Shown here: positions 27,023 through 37,086 of the stretch, piece by piece
Numbering within the stretch: the first letter of the stretch is position 1
How the letters are laid out: each line of letters begins with the position of its first letter
Assembly: GCA_035531675.1 (NCBI GenBank)
Contig: DATKSL010000007.1
Location: 1 to 64,000 of the forward strand
Reading direction: 5' to 3'
Origin: JAJPIG01 sp035531675
Lineage (GTDB): Bacteria > Desulfobacterota > Binatia > Binatales > Binataceae
Length of the DNA stretch: 64,000 nucleotides
Notes under the pieces: generated by a model
The model's database searches: none
Told to the model about the DNA's origin: nothing
What the model saw: the letters and a program-made list of their open reading frames with translations, nothing else
Program-made: the position numbers and the translations under genes

Positions 27023-28107
27023 GCGCGCGGGTGCTGGTCGCGATGTCGGGCGGGGTCGACAGCTCGGTCGCCGCGGCGCTTCTGCATGAGCGCGGCTACG
27101 ACGTGGTCGGGGTGGCGATGCGGCTGGCATCTGAGCCCGCGGGACGGGTCGCCGCGCGCCGTGCGACCTGCTGCTCGCATGAGGACTTCGAAGATGCGCG
27201 GCGGGTGGCCGAGCGCCTGGGGTTTCCCTTTTACGTGGTCGATCTGCGGGCCGACTTCGCGCGCCGCGTAATCGGCAATTTCGTGGCTGAATATGTTGCC
27301 GGCCGCACTCCTAATCCGTGCGTGCGATGTAATCTCGAAATCAAGTTTGATCGGCTCTGGCAGCGGGCCCGCGCGCTTGGCGCGGAGTTCGTCGCGACCG
27401 GCCATTATGCGCAAATCGTGCGCGGCGACGACGGCCATTGCGGCCTCGCGCGTGCGCTTGATACCGCCAAGGACCAGTCCTATTTCCTCTTCACGCTCGG
27501 CCAGGCTGAGCTGGGGCGCACGCTGTTTCCGCTCGGCGCGATGACCAAGGGCGAGGTGCGCGATTATGCGCGTCGGCTCGGGCTGCGCAATGCGGACAAG
27601 GCCGAAAGCCAGGAGATCTGTTTCGTCCCCGACGGCGACTACGCCCGCTTCGTCGAGAGCGCGGTCGCCCCATCGACGCCGCGCCCAGGCCGCGTCGTCG
27701 ACGACGCGGGGCGCGTCCTCGGTGTCCATCGCGGGGTGCATCACTTTACCGTCGGGCAACGGCGCGGCCTCGGTATCGCTGCCGGCGCGCCGCTTTATGT
27801 GCGCGAGCTCAGGGCGGCCAGCGCCGAGGTGGTCGTGGCGCCACGCGCGGCGCTCGCCTCGCACGGCCTGATCGCGACCGACGTGCGATTGATCTCGCCC
27901 GCGGCCGCAGCCGGCGCACCGATCCCTATCGAAGCGAAAATCCGCTATCGCCATCCGGCGCTGCCGGCGACGCTCACCATGGTCGCTCCCGACCGCGCCG
28001 AAGTGCGCTTCATCAACGCCGGACCTGCGGTCAGCCCGGGTCAGGCCTGCGTCTTCTATCGCCGCGACCAGGTGCTGGGCGGCGGCTTCATCGAGCGGGC
28101 GCTGTAG
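27019..28107 (+). CDS. mnmA: tRNA-specific 2-thiouridylase MnmA
   Basis: Protein of 362 residues with the PP-loop SGGVDSS at residues 10-16. The catalytic cysteines are Cys101 (in TPNPCVRCN) and Cys201 (in SQEICFVPDGDY), and the VGQRRGLGI motif lies in the central domain. It adds sulfur to U34 of Lys, Glu and Gln tRNAs. The ATG at 27019 overlaps the upstream desulfurase stop (ATGA), which supports a matched sulfur donor/acceptor pair. Confidence 0.96.
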   Translation: MSARVLVAMSGGVDSSVAAALLHERGYDVVGVAMRLASEPAGRVAARRATCCSHEDFEDARRVAERLGFPFYVVDLRADFARRVIGNFVAEYVAGRTPNPCVRCNLEIKFDRLWQRARALGAEFVATGHYAQIVRGDDGHCGLARALDTAKDQSYFLFTLGQAELGRTLFPLGAMTKGEVRDYARRLGLRNADKAESQEICFVPDGDYARFVESAVAPSTPRPGRVVDDAGRVLGVHRGVHHFTVGQRRGLGIAAGAPLYVRELRAASAEVVVAPRAALASHGLIATDVRLISPAAAAGAPIPIEAKIRYRHPALPATLTMVAPDRAEVRFINAGPAVSPGQACVFYRRDQVLGGGFIERAL

Positions 28108-28118
28108 GAGAGGGCCGG

Positions 28119-29438
28119 ATGCGCTTCGCGATCGCAACGCTCGGATGCAAGGTCAACCAGTACGACTCGGCGGTTATCGAGGCGCGCTTGACGGCCCGCG
28201 GCGCGGAGCGCGGCGAGTTCGATAGCGTCGCCGATGTCTACGTGATCAACACCTGCACTATCACCGATCGCGCTGATGTCGAAAGCCTGAAGCTCGCGCG
28301 GCGCGCCCGCCGCCTCAATCCGCAGGCGCGGGTGGTGATGACCGGGTGCCTGGCGCAGGCGAATCCGACGCGCCTGGCCGATGCGCCGGAGGTCGACGCG
28401 ATCATCGGACTGGGGCGGGCCGACGATCTCGAGCGCGCTATTCTCGACGGCGACGGCGAGCGCGTGATGGTCTCGAACCTGCGCAAGCTGCGCGCACCGA
28501 TCGAAATTGCGGGCGTGACGCTGGCGGGCCATACCCGCGCCTTTCTGAAGCTGCAGGAGGGCTGCGACCAGTTTTGCTCGTTCTGTATCGTGCCGACCTC
28601 GCGCGGCATTTCGCGCAGCGTCGAACCGCGTCGTGTCCTGGCGGCGATCGACGAGCTGCATGTCCGCGGCCTCAAAGAGGTGGTCCTGTCGGGAGTTCAT
28701 CTCGGCGGTTACGGCAAAGATCTTTCACCGGCGACTTCGCTGGCGGCGCTGCTCGAGATGATCGCCGAGCGTTCGCCGATTCGCCGGGTGCGGCTGAGCT
28801 CGCTCGATCCCGAAGAATTGGGCGATGAGATTATCGCGCTGCTGGCCGGCGGCGACGCCTTTTGTCCGCATCTCCATCTCCCACTCCAGTCCGGCAGCGA
28901 CCAGACGCTGGTGCGGATGCGGCGGCGGTACGATACCGCCTTTTACCGCGGCCGAGTGGAGCGACTGATCGAAGCGCTGCCCGAAGCGGCGGTCGGCACC
29001 GATCTGATTGTCGGCTTTCCGGGCGAGACCGCCGATCACTTCAAGCAATACTTCAAGTTTGTAGAAAACCTGCCGCTGGCCTATTTTCACGTCTTCCCGT
29101 ACTCGGTCCGCGCCGGGACCACCGCGGCCAAGCTCGCGGGGCGGGTGGCGAGCGACGAGATTCGACGGCGGGCACAGGTGATGCGCGAGCTCGGCGAGCG
29201 CAAGCGCGTCGATTTCGCCCGGCGCTTCGGCACGGCCCGGCTGCGGGTGCTGGTCGAGGAGCGGACGGGCGACGGCCGGCTGACGGGTTTGAGCCGCAAT
29301 TATCTGCGAGTGACGGCGCCGGGCAGTGACGAATTTAAAAATCATGAAGTCGAATTCCAAGCATCCCATGTCGAGGGCGCGACGCTGGCTGGCGCGATTG
29401 TTGGGCACTCAGCGACGCGCGCGGCCGCCGGGCTTTGA
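28119..29438 (+). CDS. mtaB: tRNA (t6A37) methylthiotransferase MtaB
   Basis: Radical-SAM methylthiotransferase of 439 residues. The N-terminal UPF0004 domain has Cys10, Cys46 and Cys77 for the auxiliary cluster, the radical-SAM cluster motif is Cys149-x3-Cys153-x2-Cys156, and a C-terminal TRAM-like region follows. The opening TLGCKVNQYDS and overall length fit MtaB (ms2t6A) rather than MiaB or RimO. Its 3' end overlaps the start of rnc by about 70 bases, which is long for this region. Confidence 0.93.
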   Translation: MRFAIATLGCKVNQYDSAVIEARLTARGAERGEFDSVADVYVINTCTITDRADVESLKLARRARRLNPQARVVMTGCLAQANPTRLADAPEVDAIIGLGRADDLERAILDGDGERVMVSNLRKLRAPIEIAGVTLAGHTRAFLKLQEGCDQFCSFCIVPTSRGISRSVEPRRVLAAIDELHVRGLKEVVLSGVHLGGYGKDLSPATSLAALLEMIAERSPIRRVRLSSLDPEELGDEIIALLAGGDAFCPHLHLPLQSGSDQTLVRMRRRYDTAFYRGRVERLIEALPEAAVGTDLIVGFPGETADHFKQYFKFVENLPLAYFHVFPYSVRAGTTAAKLAGRVASDEIRRRAQVMRELGERKRVDFARRFGTARLRVLVEERTGDGRLTGLSRNYLRVTAPGSDEFKNHEVEFQASHVEGATLAGAIVGHSATRAAAGL

Positions 29439-30123
29439 GCACGCGAGGACTCAGCTCGAGCACGCGCTCGGCTATCACTTCCAGCATCCCGGCTTGCTCA
29501 ATGCAGCGTTGACCCATCCGAGCGCAGTCGGCCCCAGCGAGACGCATTACGAACGGCTCGAGTTCCTGGGCGACGCGGTGCTCGATCTCGCGATCGCCGA
29601 CCTGCTGATGCGCCGCTTTCCCGATGCCAAGGAGGGGCAGCTCTCCAAGCAGCGCGCCTCGATCGTTAACGGCCGCACGCTGGCTCTGAAGGCGCAGGAC
29701 GTCGGGGTCGGTAAGTACCTGCGGCTCGGCAAGGGCGAGGAGAAGAGCGGCGGACGCGAGAAGCCGTCGATTCTGGCGGCCGCGCTGGAGGCGCTGATCG
29801 GCGCGATCTATTCCGATGGCGGGCTCGAGCCGGCGCAGCGCGCGGTCGAGATTTTGATCGCGGAGGATCTCGGCGGTGCGGCCGCCGAGCGCGACTACAA
29901 GACCGAATTGCAGGAGGCGGCCTATCGCCGCTTTCGCGCCCAGCCGGTTTACGAGCTGGTGGCGACGCGCGGCCCCGACCATGCCAAGCATTTCACCACC
30001 CGAATTCGAATCGCCGGGCGCGACCTCGGCACCGGCGAGGGCGGCAGCAAGAAGCAGAGCGAGCAGGCGGCGGCGCGCGCCGCGCTCGACTGGATCACGA
30101 ATGAGCGGCGTGAACAGCACTGA
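29368..30123 (+). CDS. rnc: Ribonuclease III
   Basis: Protein of 251 residues. The signature ERLEFLGDAVLDLAIADLL and the second acidic motif EALIGAIYSDGG form the endonuclease site, and a C-terminal double-stranded RNA-binding domain has the GSKKQSEQAAARAAL motif. It processes rRNA precursors and other structured RNA. The start is uncertain because the gene overlaps the mtaB end: ATG at 29368 is used, ATG at 29344 and GTG at 29326 are alternatives. The extension before HARTQLEHAL is basic and unlike other RNase III proteins. era overlaps its end by 23 bases. Confidence 0.94.
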   Translation: MSRARRWLARLLGTQRRARPPGFEHARTQLEHALGYHFQHPGLLNAALTHPSAVGPSETHYERLEFLGDAVLDLAIADLLMRRFPDAKEGQLSKQRASIVNGRTLALKAQDVGVGKYLRLGKGEEKSGGREKPSILAAALEALIGAIYSDGGLEPAQRAVEILIAEDLGGAAAERDYKTELQEAAYRRFRAQPVYELVATRGPDHAKHFTTRIRIAGRDLGTGEGGSKKQSEQAAARAALDWITNERREQH

Positions 30124-31006
30124 GCAGTTCCGCTCGGGCTTCGTCGCGATCGGCGGGCGCACCAACGTCGGCAAGTCGACGTTGCTCAACCGGCTGGTCG
30201 GGCACAAGGTGGCGATCGTCACGCCGCTGCCGCAGACCACGCGCCGGCGGATCGTCGGGATTCGCCACGATCCCGACGCGCAGTTGATTTTGATCGACAT
30301 GCCCGGCCTCCACGCGCCGCACAAATTGCTCAACCAGCGGATGGTGGCGGTGGCGCGCCGCGCGCTCGGCGAAGGCGAGGTGGCGGTCGGCGTGATCGAG
30401 GCCGGCGCCCGGCTGAGGGGCGGCGATCGGGCTTTTCTCGAGGAGTTGCGTACTGTCAAGGTCGGCAAGATCGTCGCGATCAACAAGATTGACCAGGTCG
30501 GCCGCAATCAGATTCTGCCGCTTATCGAGCAATGCCGCGCGCTCATCGCCGAGGCCGAAATTGTGCCGATAAGCGCGCTCACCGGCGAGAACGTCGACGA
30601 CCTCGTGCAGACTATCAAGCGGATGCTGCCGGTCGGTCCGGCGCTGATGCCGGCCGACGAATACACCGACCAGAGCGAGCGCGGACTGGTCGAGGAGCTG
30701 ATCCGCGAGCAGATTTTTCTCGCCATGCGCCAGGAGATTCCGTTCTCGACCGCGGTGCAGGTCGAACAGTTCGTCGAGGAGCCGGAGCGGCGGCTGGTGC
30801 GAATCGTCGCGCTGATAATCGTCGAGCGCGACTCGCATAAGGGCATGATAATCGGCGCGGGCGGCCGCCAGCTCAAGAAGATCGGCACGGCGGCGCGGCT
30901 CGGAATCGAGGCCTTGCTCGGTACCCGCGTGTTTCTCGAACTGGTGGTCAAGGTCGAGAAGGACTGGACCCGCAATCCGCGCAAGCTCGCCGAGTTGGGA
31001 CTGTGA
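30101..31006 (+). CDS. era: GTPase Era
   Basis: GTPase of 301 residues with G1 GRTNVGKST (residues 19-27; the usual Pro is Thr), the G3 DMPG, the G4 NKID, and a C-terminal KH domain with the GMIIGAGGRQLKKIG loop. Era binds the 3' end of 16S rRNA and couples 30S assembly to growth. It overlaps rnc upstream and the next GTPase gene downstream (TGATG), so rnc-era-der are probably co-translated. Confidence 0.96.
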   Translation: MSGVNSTEQFRSGFVAIGGRTNVGKSTLLNRLVGHKVAIVTPLPQTTRRRIVGIRHDPDAQLILIDMPGLHAPHKLLNQRMVAVARRALGEGEVAVGVIEAGARLRGGDRAFLEELRTVKVGKIVAINKIDQVGRNQILPLIEQCRALIAEAEIVPISALTGENVDDLVQTIKRMLPVGPALMPADEYTDQSERGLVEELIREQIFLAMRQEIPFSTAVQVEQFVEEPERRLVRIVALIIVERDSHKGMIIGAGGRQLKKIGTAARLGIEALLGTRVFLELVVKVEKDWTRNPRKLAELGL

Positions 31007-32448
31007 TGGCCAAGCGCGCCAAGGCGGCGGCGGGCGCCGAGGGTGGGATGCTGCGGCTGGCTGCGGCCGGACTGCCGATCGTCACGATCGTCGGGCGCAC
31101 CAACGCCGGCAAATCGACGCTCTTCAATCGCCTGGCCCGCAACCGCCGCGCGATCGTCAGCGCGATCGCCGGCACCACGCGCGACTTGAACGTCGCCCGG
31201 ATCGCCGACGAGGGCCGCGAGTTCTTTCTGGTCGACAGTGGCGGACTGGAGCTCGGCGGCCATGAGCCGTTGACCGCGCAGGTGGTCGAGCGGGCGCTCG
31301 AGGCGGTGGCGGCCTCCGACCTGATCGTCTTCCTGTTCGACGGCCGTGGCGGATTGACCGCCGCCGACCGCGAAGCCTTTGCGCTGGTGCGCGGCACCGG
31401 GCGAGAGATCGTGGTGGCGGTGAACAAGATCGATCGGCCCGGACAGGAGGCCCTGGCCGCCGACTTTTACGGGCTCGTGGCAGAGCCCTGCTTCGTCTCG
31501 GCTGCGCACGGTTATGGGATCGGCGAGCTGCTCGAGGCGGTGACGGCCCACCTCCCGTCGGCGGCGCCCGCCGAACCCGCTGTCGCGACGGATCTGCGCG
31601 TCGCGCTGATCGGTCGCCCCAACGTCGGCAAGTCGTCGCTCCTGAACCGTCTGGTGGGTTACGAACGTTCGATGGTCGGCGAGGCGCCCGGCACCACCCG
31701 CGATACCGTGGACGTGCCGCTCACAGTCGACGGGCAGAACCTGATTTTGATCGATACCGCCGGCATCCGGCGCCGCACCCGGGTGACGGGTGAGATCGAA
31801 GGACGCTCGGTCGGCCAGGCGCTGGCCTCGATCAAGCGCGCGGACGTGCTGCTGCTGGTGATCGATTCGACCGAGGGCATCACCGATCAGGATGCGCGGC
31901 TGGCGCGGATGGTCGCGAGCCACGGGCGGGCGCTGGTGGTGGTATGCAACAAGTGGGACGCCGCGGCGCAGCTGGGGCGGCGAGTCAGCGCCTTCGTCCG
32001 CGACGCGCAGGCCAACTTCCCGTTCCTCGGCTTCGCTTCGATGGTTTTCGTCTCGGCGCTGACGGGTGACGGCGTCAGCCAGATTCTGCCCGCGGCGCTG
32101 GCGGCGGGACGCGCCTGGCGCACCAGCTTCCAGACCGCGCTGCTGAACCGGATTCTGGGTGAGGCGCTGAAGGCGCTTGATCCGCCGCTGGTCGATCGCC
32201 GGCGGTTCAAGCTGAGGTACGTTACGCAGATCTCAAGCGCGCCCCCGCGCCTGGTATTTTTCTGCAACCTGGAGCGCGACATCCCCGCGCACTATATCCG
32301 CTTCCTCGAGGCGCGATTTCGGGCCGCGCTCGAACTGACCGGCACGCCGCTCATCCTGGAGTTCAGACGGGCCGAGGCTGCGCGCACCGACACCCGCCCG
32401 GCCGGCCGGCGCGGGCCCGGACCGCGGCGCTCGCGAGCCGAAGGCTGA
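31006..32448 (+). CDS. der: Ribosome-assembly GTPase Der (EngA)
   Basis: Protein of 480 residues with two tandem GTPase domains (first G1 GRTNAGKST, second G1 GRPNVGKSS) and a C-terminal KH-like domain. Der acts in 50S assembly. ATG at 31006 overlaps the era stop codon (TGATG); a GTG directly upstream is in frame. The first G1 loop carries Ala for the usual Val. The C-terminus ends in an Arg/Pro-rich tail. Confidence 0.96.
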   Translation: MAKRAKAAAGAEGGMLRLAAAGLPIVTIVGRTNAGKSTLFNRLARNRRAIVSAIAGTTRDLNVARIADEGREFFLVDSGGLELGGHEPLTAQVVERALEAVAASDLIVFLFDGRGGLTAADREAFALVRGTGREIVVAVNKIDRPGQEALAADFYGLVAEPCFVSAAHGYGIGELLEAVTAHLPSAAPAEPAVATDLRVALIGRPNVGKSSLLNRLVGYERSMVGEAPGTTRDTVDVPLTVDGQNLILIDTAGIRRRTRVTGEIEGRSVGQALASIKRADVLLLVIDSTEGITDQDARLARMVASHGRALVVVCNKWDAAAQLGRRVSAFVRDAQANFPFLGFASMVFVSALTGDGVSQILPAALAAGRAWRTSFQTALLNRILGEALKALDPPLVDRRRFKLRYVTQISSAPPRLVFFCNLERDIPAHYIRFLEARFRAALELTGTPLILEFRRAEAARTDTRPAGRRGPGPRRSRAEG

Positions 32449-32526
32449 CGCGCAAGCGGCGGCAGGCAGCCGGCTTCGCGCCTCGCATCGGCTCCGGTAT
32501 ATTGATCGCAACAGGACAACTCCGCA

Positions 32527-34062
32527 GTGATTCTGATCCTCGATTTCGGCAGCCAGTACACCCAGCTCATCGCGCGGCGGATTCGCGAGGCGCACGTCTA
32601 CTGCGAGGTCCATCCGTATAACCTGGCGCTGGAGAAAATCCGCGCACTGGCGCCGCGCGGGATAATTTTCTCGGGCGGACCGGCAAGCCGCTACGAAAGC
32701 GGCGCGCCGGATGTCGCGCCGGAGGTGCTGGAGCTGGGCTGCCCGGTGCTTGGAATCTGCTACGGGCTCTATGTGATCGCGCATCATCTTGGCGCCGCCA
32801 GCGCGGGCGCGCGGGCGCGCGAGTACGGGCCCGCCACGCTCGACATCGAGGTTGCCGACCCGCTGTTCGATGGCCTGGCCGGCCGCCAGCATCGCGTCTG
32901 GATGAGCCACGGTGACCGGATCGAACGGCTGCCCGAAGGATTGGTGGCGATCGCGCATAGCGACAACTCGCCGTACGCGGCGGTGCGGAGCCGCGACGGC
33001 AGGCTGCGCGGCATCCAGTTCCATCCCGAAGTCGCGCACACGCCGATCGGCGCGCAGGTGCTGCGCAATTTCGCGATCGAGATCTGCGGCGAGCCGGGCG
33101 ACTGGACGATGGCGAACTTCATCGAGACCAAGGTCGCGGAGCTGCGCGCGCGCGTAGGCGAGGATGAGCGAGTCGTGATGGGCCTGTCGGGCGGCGTCGA
33201 TTCGTCGGTGGCGGCAGCGCTGATCCATCGCGCGGTCGGCGATCGGCTGAAATGCGTATTCGTCGATACCGGGCTTTCGCGCGCCGGCGAGCGCGAGCGG
33301 ATGGAGCAGGATTTCGCCCGCGCAATCGGAATCGATCTGCGGGTCAGCGACGCCGCTGAGCTGTTCATCGATCGGCTCGACGGCGTGCTCGACCCCGAGC
33401 AGAAGCGCCGCATCATCGGCCATACCTTTATCGATATCTTCGAGCGCGAGGCTGCGGCGCTCGGCGGCGCGCGTTTTCTCGGGCAGGGGACGCTCTACCC
33501 GGACGTTATCGAATCGGTTTCCTTCAAGGGCCCCTCGGCGACCATCAAGAGCCATCATAATGTTGGCGGACTGCCGGAGCGGATGCGCCTGGAGCTGATC
33601 GAGCCGCTGCGCGAATTGTTCAAGGACGAAGTCCGCGAACTCGGGCGCGAACTCGGGCTGGAGGCCGCAATCGTCGATCGCGAACCGTTCCCCGGACCGG
33701 GGCTGGCGGTGCGGATCGTCGGCGAAGTCACGCGCGAGCGGCTCGACTTGCTGCGCCGGGCCGACGCGGTGGTGATGGACGAGTTCGCCTCGTCGCCGCG
33801 CCGCGAGGAGCCGCTATGGCAGGCGTTCGCGGTGCTGTTGCCGCTCAAGACCGTGGGCGTGATGGGTGACGGGCGGAGCTACGAGAGCGTGATCGCAATT
33901 CGCGCGGTCGAGTCTTCCGATGGCATGACGGCCGACTGGGCGCGTCTCGATCCCGCCTTCCTGGCGCGTCTCTCCAGCCGTATCACCAACGAAATTCGCG
34001 GCGTCAACCGGGTGGTCTATGACATCACTTCGAAGCCGCCCGCCACGATCGAGTGGGAGTAG
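32527..34062 (+). CDS. guaA: GMP synthase (glutamine-hydrolysing)
   Basis: Protein of 511 residues. The class I glutamine amidotransferase domain has GICYG with the nucleophile Cys78 and the FHPEV triad segment. An ATP pyrophosphatase domain (LSGGVDSSVAA) and the dimerisation domain follow. It converts XMP to GMP. The start is GTG, preceded by AGGA; a TATATT sequence in the 78-base gap upstream may be a -10 box. gltX follows 3 bases after the stop. Confidence 0.97.
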   Translation: MILILDFGSQYTQLIARRIREAHVYCEVHPYNLALEKIRALAPRGIIFSGGPASRYESGAPDVAPEVLELGCPVLGICYGLYVIAHHLGAASAGARAREYGPATLDIEVADPLFDGLAGRQHRVWMSHGDRIERLPEGLVAIAHSDNSPYAAVRSRDGRLRGIQFHPEVAHTPIGAQVLRNFAIEICGEPGDWTMANFIETKVAELRARVGEDERVVMGLSGGVDSSVAAALIHRAVGDRLKCVFVDTGLSRAGERERMEQDFARAIGIDLRVSDAAELFIDRLDGVLDPEQKRRIIGHTFIDIFEREAAALGGARFLGQGTLYPDVIESVSFKGPSATIKSHHNVGGLPERMRLELIEPLRELFKDEVRELGRELGLEAAIVDREPFPGPGLAVRIVGEVTRERLDLLRRADAVVMDEFASSPRREEPLWQAFAVLLPLKTVGVMGDGRSYESVIAIRAVESSDGMTADWARLDPAFLARLSSRITNEIRGVNRVVYDITSKPPATIEWE

Positions 34063-34065
34063 GCA

Positions 34066-35499
34066 GTGACGGTTCGCACCCGCTATGCGCCCAGTCCGAC
34101 CGGCGCGCTGCATATCGGCAACGTGCGCTCGGGCCTGTTCGCCTATCTGTTCGCGCGCCATAACGGCGGCGCTTTCATTCTCAGGATCGACGATACCGAT
34201 CAGGAGCGATCGACCAAAGAATCGCTCGCGGAGATCCTCGAGAGTCTTAAGTGGCTGGGGATCGATTGGGATGAGGGACCGCCCGACCCCGAGTATTTTC
34301 AATCCAACCGCTTCGAGCGATATCGCGACGCCGCCCGTCAGCTCTTGCGCGCGGGCAAAGCCTATCCGTGCTATTGCACGGCCGCCGAGCTGGAGGCGCT
34401 GCGCAAGCAGGCCGAGCGGGAGCATCGCAAACCGGGCTACGACGGACGCTGTCGCGAGAAGCCGTTCGCGCCGGACATCGCCTTGCCGGAGGCTGCCGCG
34501 GGACGCAATTACACGATCCGATTCCGCTCGCCGCACGAGGGCGAGACGGTGGTCGATGACCTGGTCAAGGGGCGTGCGGTATTCGACAACGCGGAGCTCG
34601 ATGACCTGATAATCTTCCGCTCCGACGGCGTGCCGACCTACAACTTCGCAACCGTGCTGGACGACGCCGATTTGCGGATCACGCACGTGGTGCGTGGCGA
34701 TGACCATCTGCCGAACACGCCGCGCCAGATGCAGATCTTCCGCGCGCTCGGGATGGAGCCGCCGGCCTATGCGCATCTGCCGATGGTGATGGGGCCGGAT
34801 GGAGCCAAGCTCTCGAAGCGCCATGGCGCGACCTCGGTGTTCGCCTATCGCGAGGCGGGCTTTGTGCCCGAGTCGCTGGTCAACTACCTGGCGCGGCTGG
34901 GATGGTCGCACGGGGACCAGGAGATTTTTTCGCGCGAGGAGCTGATCGCCTACTTCGATTTCGACGCCTGCGGAAAGTCGGCCGGAATCTTCAACGCCGA
35001 GAAGCTGTTGTGGCTGAACTTCCATTACATGAAGGAGCGGCCGCTGGCACAACTCGCGCGCGAGGCGCGTCCGTTTATCGAGCAGCGCGGATTAACCGTG
35101 CCGGGCGACGATGCCTGGCTCGAGAAGATGGTCGCGACGCTGCGCGAGCGGGCCAAGACCCTGGTCGAGCTGGTTGACTTCGCGAGCTTCTACCTGAAGG
35201 ACGAAATCGAGATCGACGCCAAGGCCGCGGCCAAGTTCCTGAAGCCTGAGACGGCCGTCGCGCTCACGGCGCTAGCCGACGAACTCCAGTCGATCGGCGC
35301 CGACTTCAACGAGCAATCCGTGAAAGCCGCCTTCGAGCGCGTGATGGAGCGCTACGGGATGAAGCTCGGGCAGATCGCGCAGCCGGTGCGGGTGGCGCTG
35401 ACCGGCGGCACCGTGAGCCCCGGCATCTTCGAGGTAATCGCGGTGCTCGGAGCGGACCGCACCATCACACGACTGCGCGCCGCGATCCAGCGAATCTGA
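34066..35499 (+). CDS. gltX: Glutamyl-tRNA synthetase
   Basis: Class I aminoacyl-tRNA synthetase of 477 residues with the HIGH-type motif in PSPTGALHIGN and the KMSKS-type motif KLSKRHG at about residue 248. The GluQ versus Glu discrimination cannot be read safely; the length and C-terminal anticodon-binding region fit a normal GltX. The start codon is GTG. It ends the long forward block and converges on an MFS gene with 12 bases between stops. Confidence 0.95.
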   Translation: MTVRTRYAPSPTGALHIGNVRSGLFAYLFARHNGGAFILRIDDTDQERSTKESLAEILESLKWLGIDWDEGPPDPEYFQSNRFERYRDAARQLLRAGKAYPCYCTAAELEALRKQAEREHRKPGYDGRCREKPFAPDIALPEAAAGRNYTIRFRSPHEGETVVDDLVKGRAVFDNAELDDLIIFRSDGVPTYNFATVLDDADLRITHVVRGDDHLPNTPRQMQIFRALGMEPPAYAHLPMVMGPDGAKLSKRHGATSVFAYREAGFVPESLVNYLARLGWSHGDQEIFSREELIAYFDFDACGKSAGIFNAEKLLWLNFHYMKERPLAQLAREARPFIEQRGLTVPGDDAWLEKMVATLRERAKTLVELVDFASFYLKDEIEIDAKAAAKFLKPETAVALTALADELQSIGADFNEQSVKAAFERVMERYGMKLGQIAQPVRVALTGGTVSPGIFEVIAVLGADRTITRLRAAIQRI

Positions 35500-35511
35500 G
35501 CGCATCCGACC

Positions 35512-36969
35512 TCAGTCCGCGACTGACAACGGCGCGGCGATCTCTTCCAGCCCCTTGCGCTCGGCGGCGACGCCGAATTTCACCTCGGTCAGCGCGGCGA
35601 TCAGCATCAGCGCTCCCGCCAGCACGTAACCATAGAGCAGGTCGATCCTTGTTCCACTGTCGATCAGTCGGCCGAATAGCCACGGCGCCGCGATGCCGCC
35701 CACGGCTGTACCGACGGAAAAGAAAATCGCGATCGTCAGGGCGCGAATCTCCAGCGGGAAAATCTCGCTCACCGTCAGGTAGGCGGAGCTCGCGGCCGGC
35801 GAGGCGAAGAAAAACATCACGGTCCAGAGCGTGGTCTGCGAGGTGCTGGAGAGCATGCCGTGCGCGAACAACCATCCCGTGAGAACCAGGATCAACGCCG
35901 ACAGCGCATAGCAGAAGGCGATCATCTGGCGCCGCCCGACGATATCGAACAACGGCCCGAGCACGATCGGTCCGAGAAAATTGCCGAGCGCAAACGGCAA
36001 CAGGTAGAGCCCGGTGGTGTCGGCAGGCACGCCGTAAAAGCGATTCAGCACCAGGGCGTAAGTGAAAAAGATGGCGTTGTAAACGAAGGCCTGCGCGACC
36101 ATCAACACACCCGCCAGCAGCGAGCGGCGCCAGTAATCGGTGACCAGCGGCCGCAAAATCTCGCGCAGGCTGAAATGCTGCCGGACGTGGATGGTGAGCG
36201 CTTCCTCGCGCGGCAAGTCGTGGAGCCGCTGGCCAGTCTCCGCCACGATGGTCCGTTCGATTCCGGCGATGGCCTCCTCGGCGGCTTCGTGCTGACCGTG
36301 GGTCAGCAGCCAGCGCGGGCTTTCAGGAATGAAATGCCTGAGCGGCAGGATCACCAGCCCAATGAGCGCGCCGATACCGAAGCCCAGCCGCCATCCAAGG
36401 TTGGGCGCAAACAGGTGCGGGTTGAGGATGAGGATAGTCGAGGCCGAGCCGGCGGCGGCGCCCAGCCAGAAGCTCCCGTTGACCATCAGATCGATGCGGC
36501 CGCGCAAGCGCGCCGGGATCAGTTCATCGATCGCCGAGTTGACCGCGGCGTACTCGCCGCCGATACCCGCGCCGGTGATAAATCGAAATACCGCGAAGCT
36601 CGCAAGGTTCCACGAGATCGCGGTCAGTCCGACGCCGGCCAGATAGATCGAAAGACTGATGAAGAAGAACGGGCGGCGCCCGAAGCGATCCGTCAGGTAG
36701 CCGAACACCAGCGAACCCAGCACCGCGCCGGCCAGGTAGCAGGAGCTGATGAAGCCGATCTGCGCCGCGTCGAAGCCGAGCACGCCGGGTCGCTGCAGGA
36801 CGGCGCCGACCGCCCCCATCATGGTGATTTCGAGCCCGTCGAGAACCCAGGTGATACCGAGACCGACGACCAGCAGCCAATGGAAACGCGCCCATGGCAG
36901 CCGATCGAGACGCGCGGGAATCAGCGTTTCGAACGAGCTGTGGGTCGTCGCAGCAGGATGGGAGGACAT
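35512..36969 (-). CDS. MFS transporter, sugar/metabolite:H+ symporter type
   Basis: Membrane protein of 485 residues with 12 predicted helices. MFS loop motifs are present: YLTDRFGRRPFFF between helices 2 and 3, RFITGAGIGGEYAA in helix 4 and PESPRWLL after helix 6, which is typical of the sugar porter/metabolite:H+ symporter group. The substrate is not evident. It is separated by 117 bases from the HAO-like pair, which reads in the same direction, so a shared transcript is possible. If those proteins act on aromatic acids, this could be their importer; that is inference. Confidence 0.88.
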   Translation of the reverse strand: MSSHPAATTHSSFETLIPARLDRLPWARFHWLLVVGLGITWVLDGLEITMMGAVGAVLQRPGVLGFDAAQIGFISSCYLAGAVLGSLVFGYLTDRFGRRPFFFISLSIYLAGVGLTAISWNLASFAVFRFITGAGIGGEYAAVNSAIDELIPARLRGRIDLMVNGSFWLGAAAGSASTILILNPHLFAPNLGWRLGFGIGALIGLVILPLRHFIPESPRWLLTHGQHEAAEEAIAGIERTIVAETGQRLHDLPREEALTIHVRQHFSLREILRPLVTDYWRRSLLAGVLMVAQAFVYNAIFFTYALVLNRFYGVPADTTGLYLLPFALGNFLGPIVLGPLFDIVGRRQMIAFCYALSALILVLTGWLFAHGMLSSTSQTTLWTVMFFFASPAASSAYLTVSEIFPLEIRALTIAIFFSVGTAVGGIAAPWLFGRLIDSGTRIDLLYGYVLAGALMLIAALTEVKFGVAAERKGLEEIAAPLSVAD

Positions 36970-37056
36970 CAGGTAATCGCCAGAGCCGGACGTCGCGCCG
37001 GTCGTCGAGTCCCGCAGGCTGGCGTCGGAAGTGAAGCGGTCGCCGGGCGGGTCGCT

Positions 37057-37068
37057 GGCGCTAGCGCC
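37057..37068. repeat. 12-base perfect palindrome in GC-rich gap
   Basis: GGCGCTAGCGCC, a loop-free palindrome within the 117-base gap between the MFS gene and the HAO-like genes. It could be a protein-binding site or part of a GC-rich terminator for the upstream HAO-like genes. No T-tract follows. Confidence 0.3.
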
Positions 37069-37086
37069 GGGCGAAGCCGGTCAGAA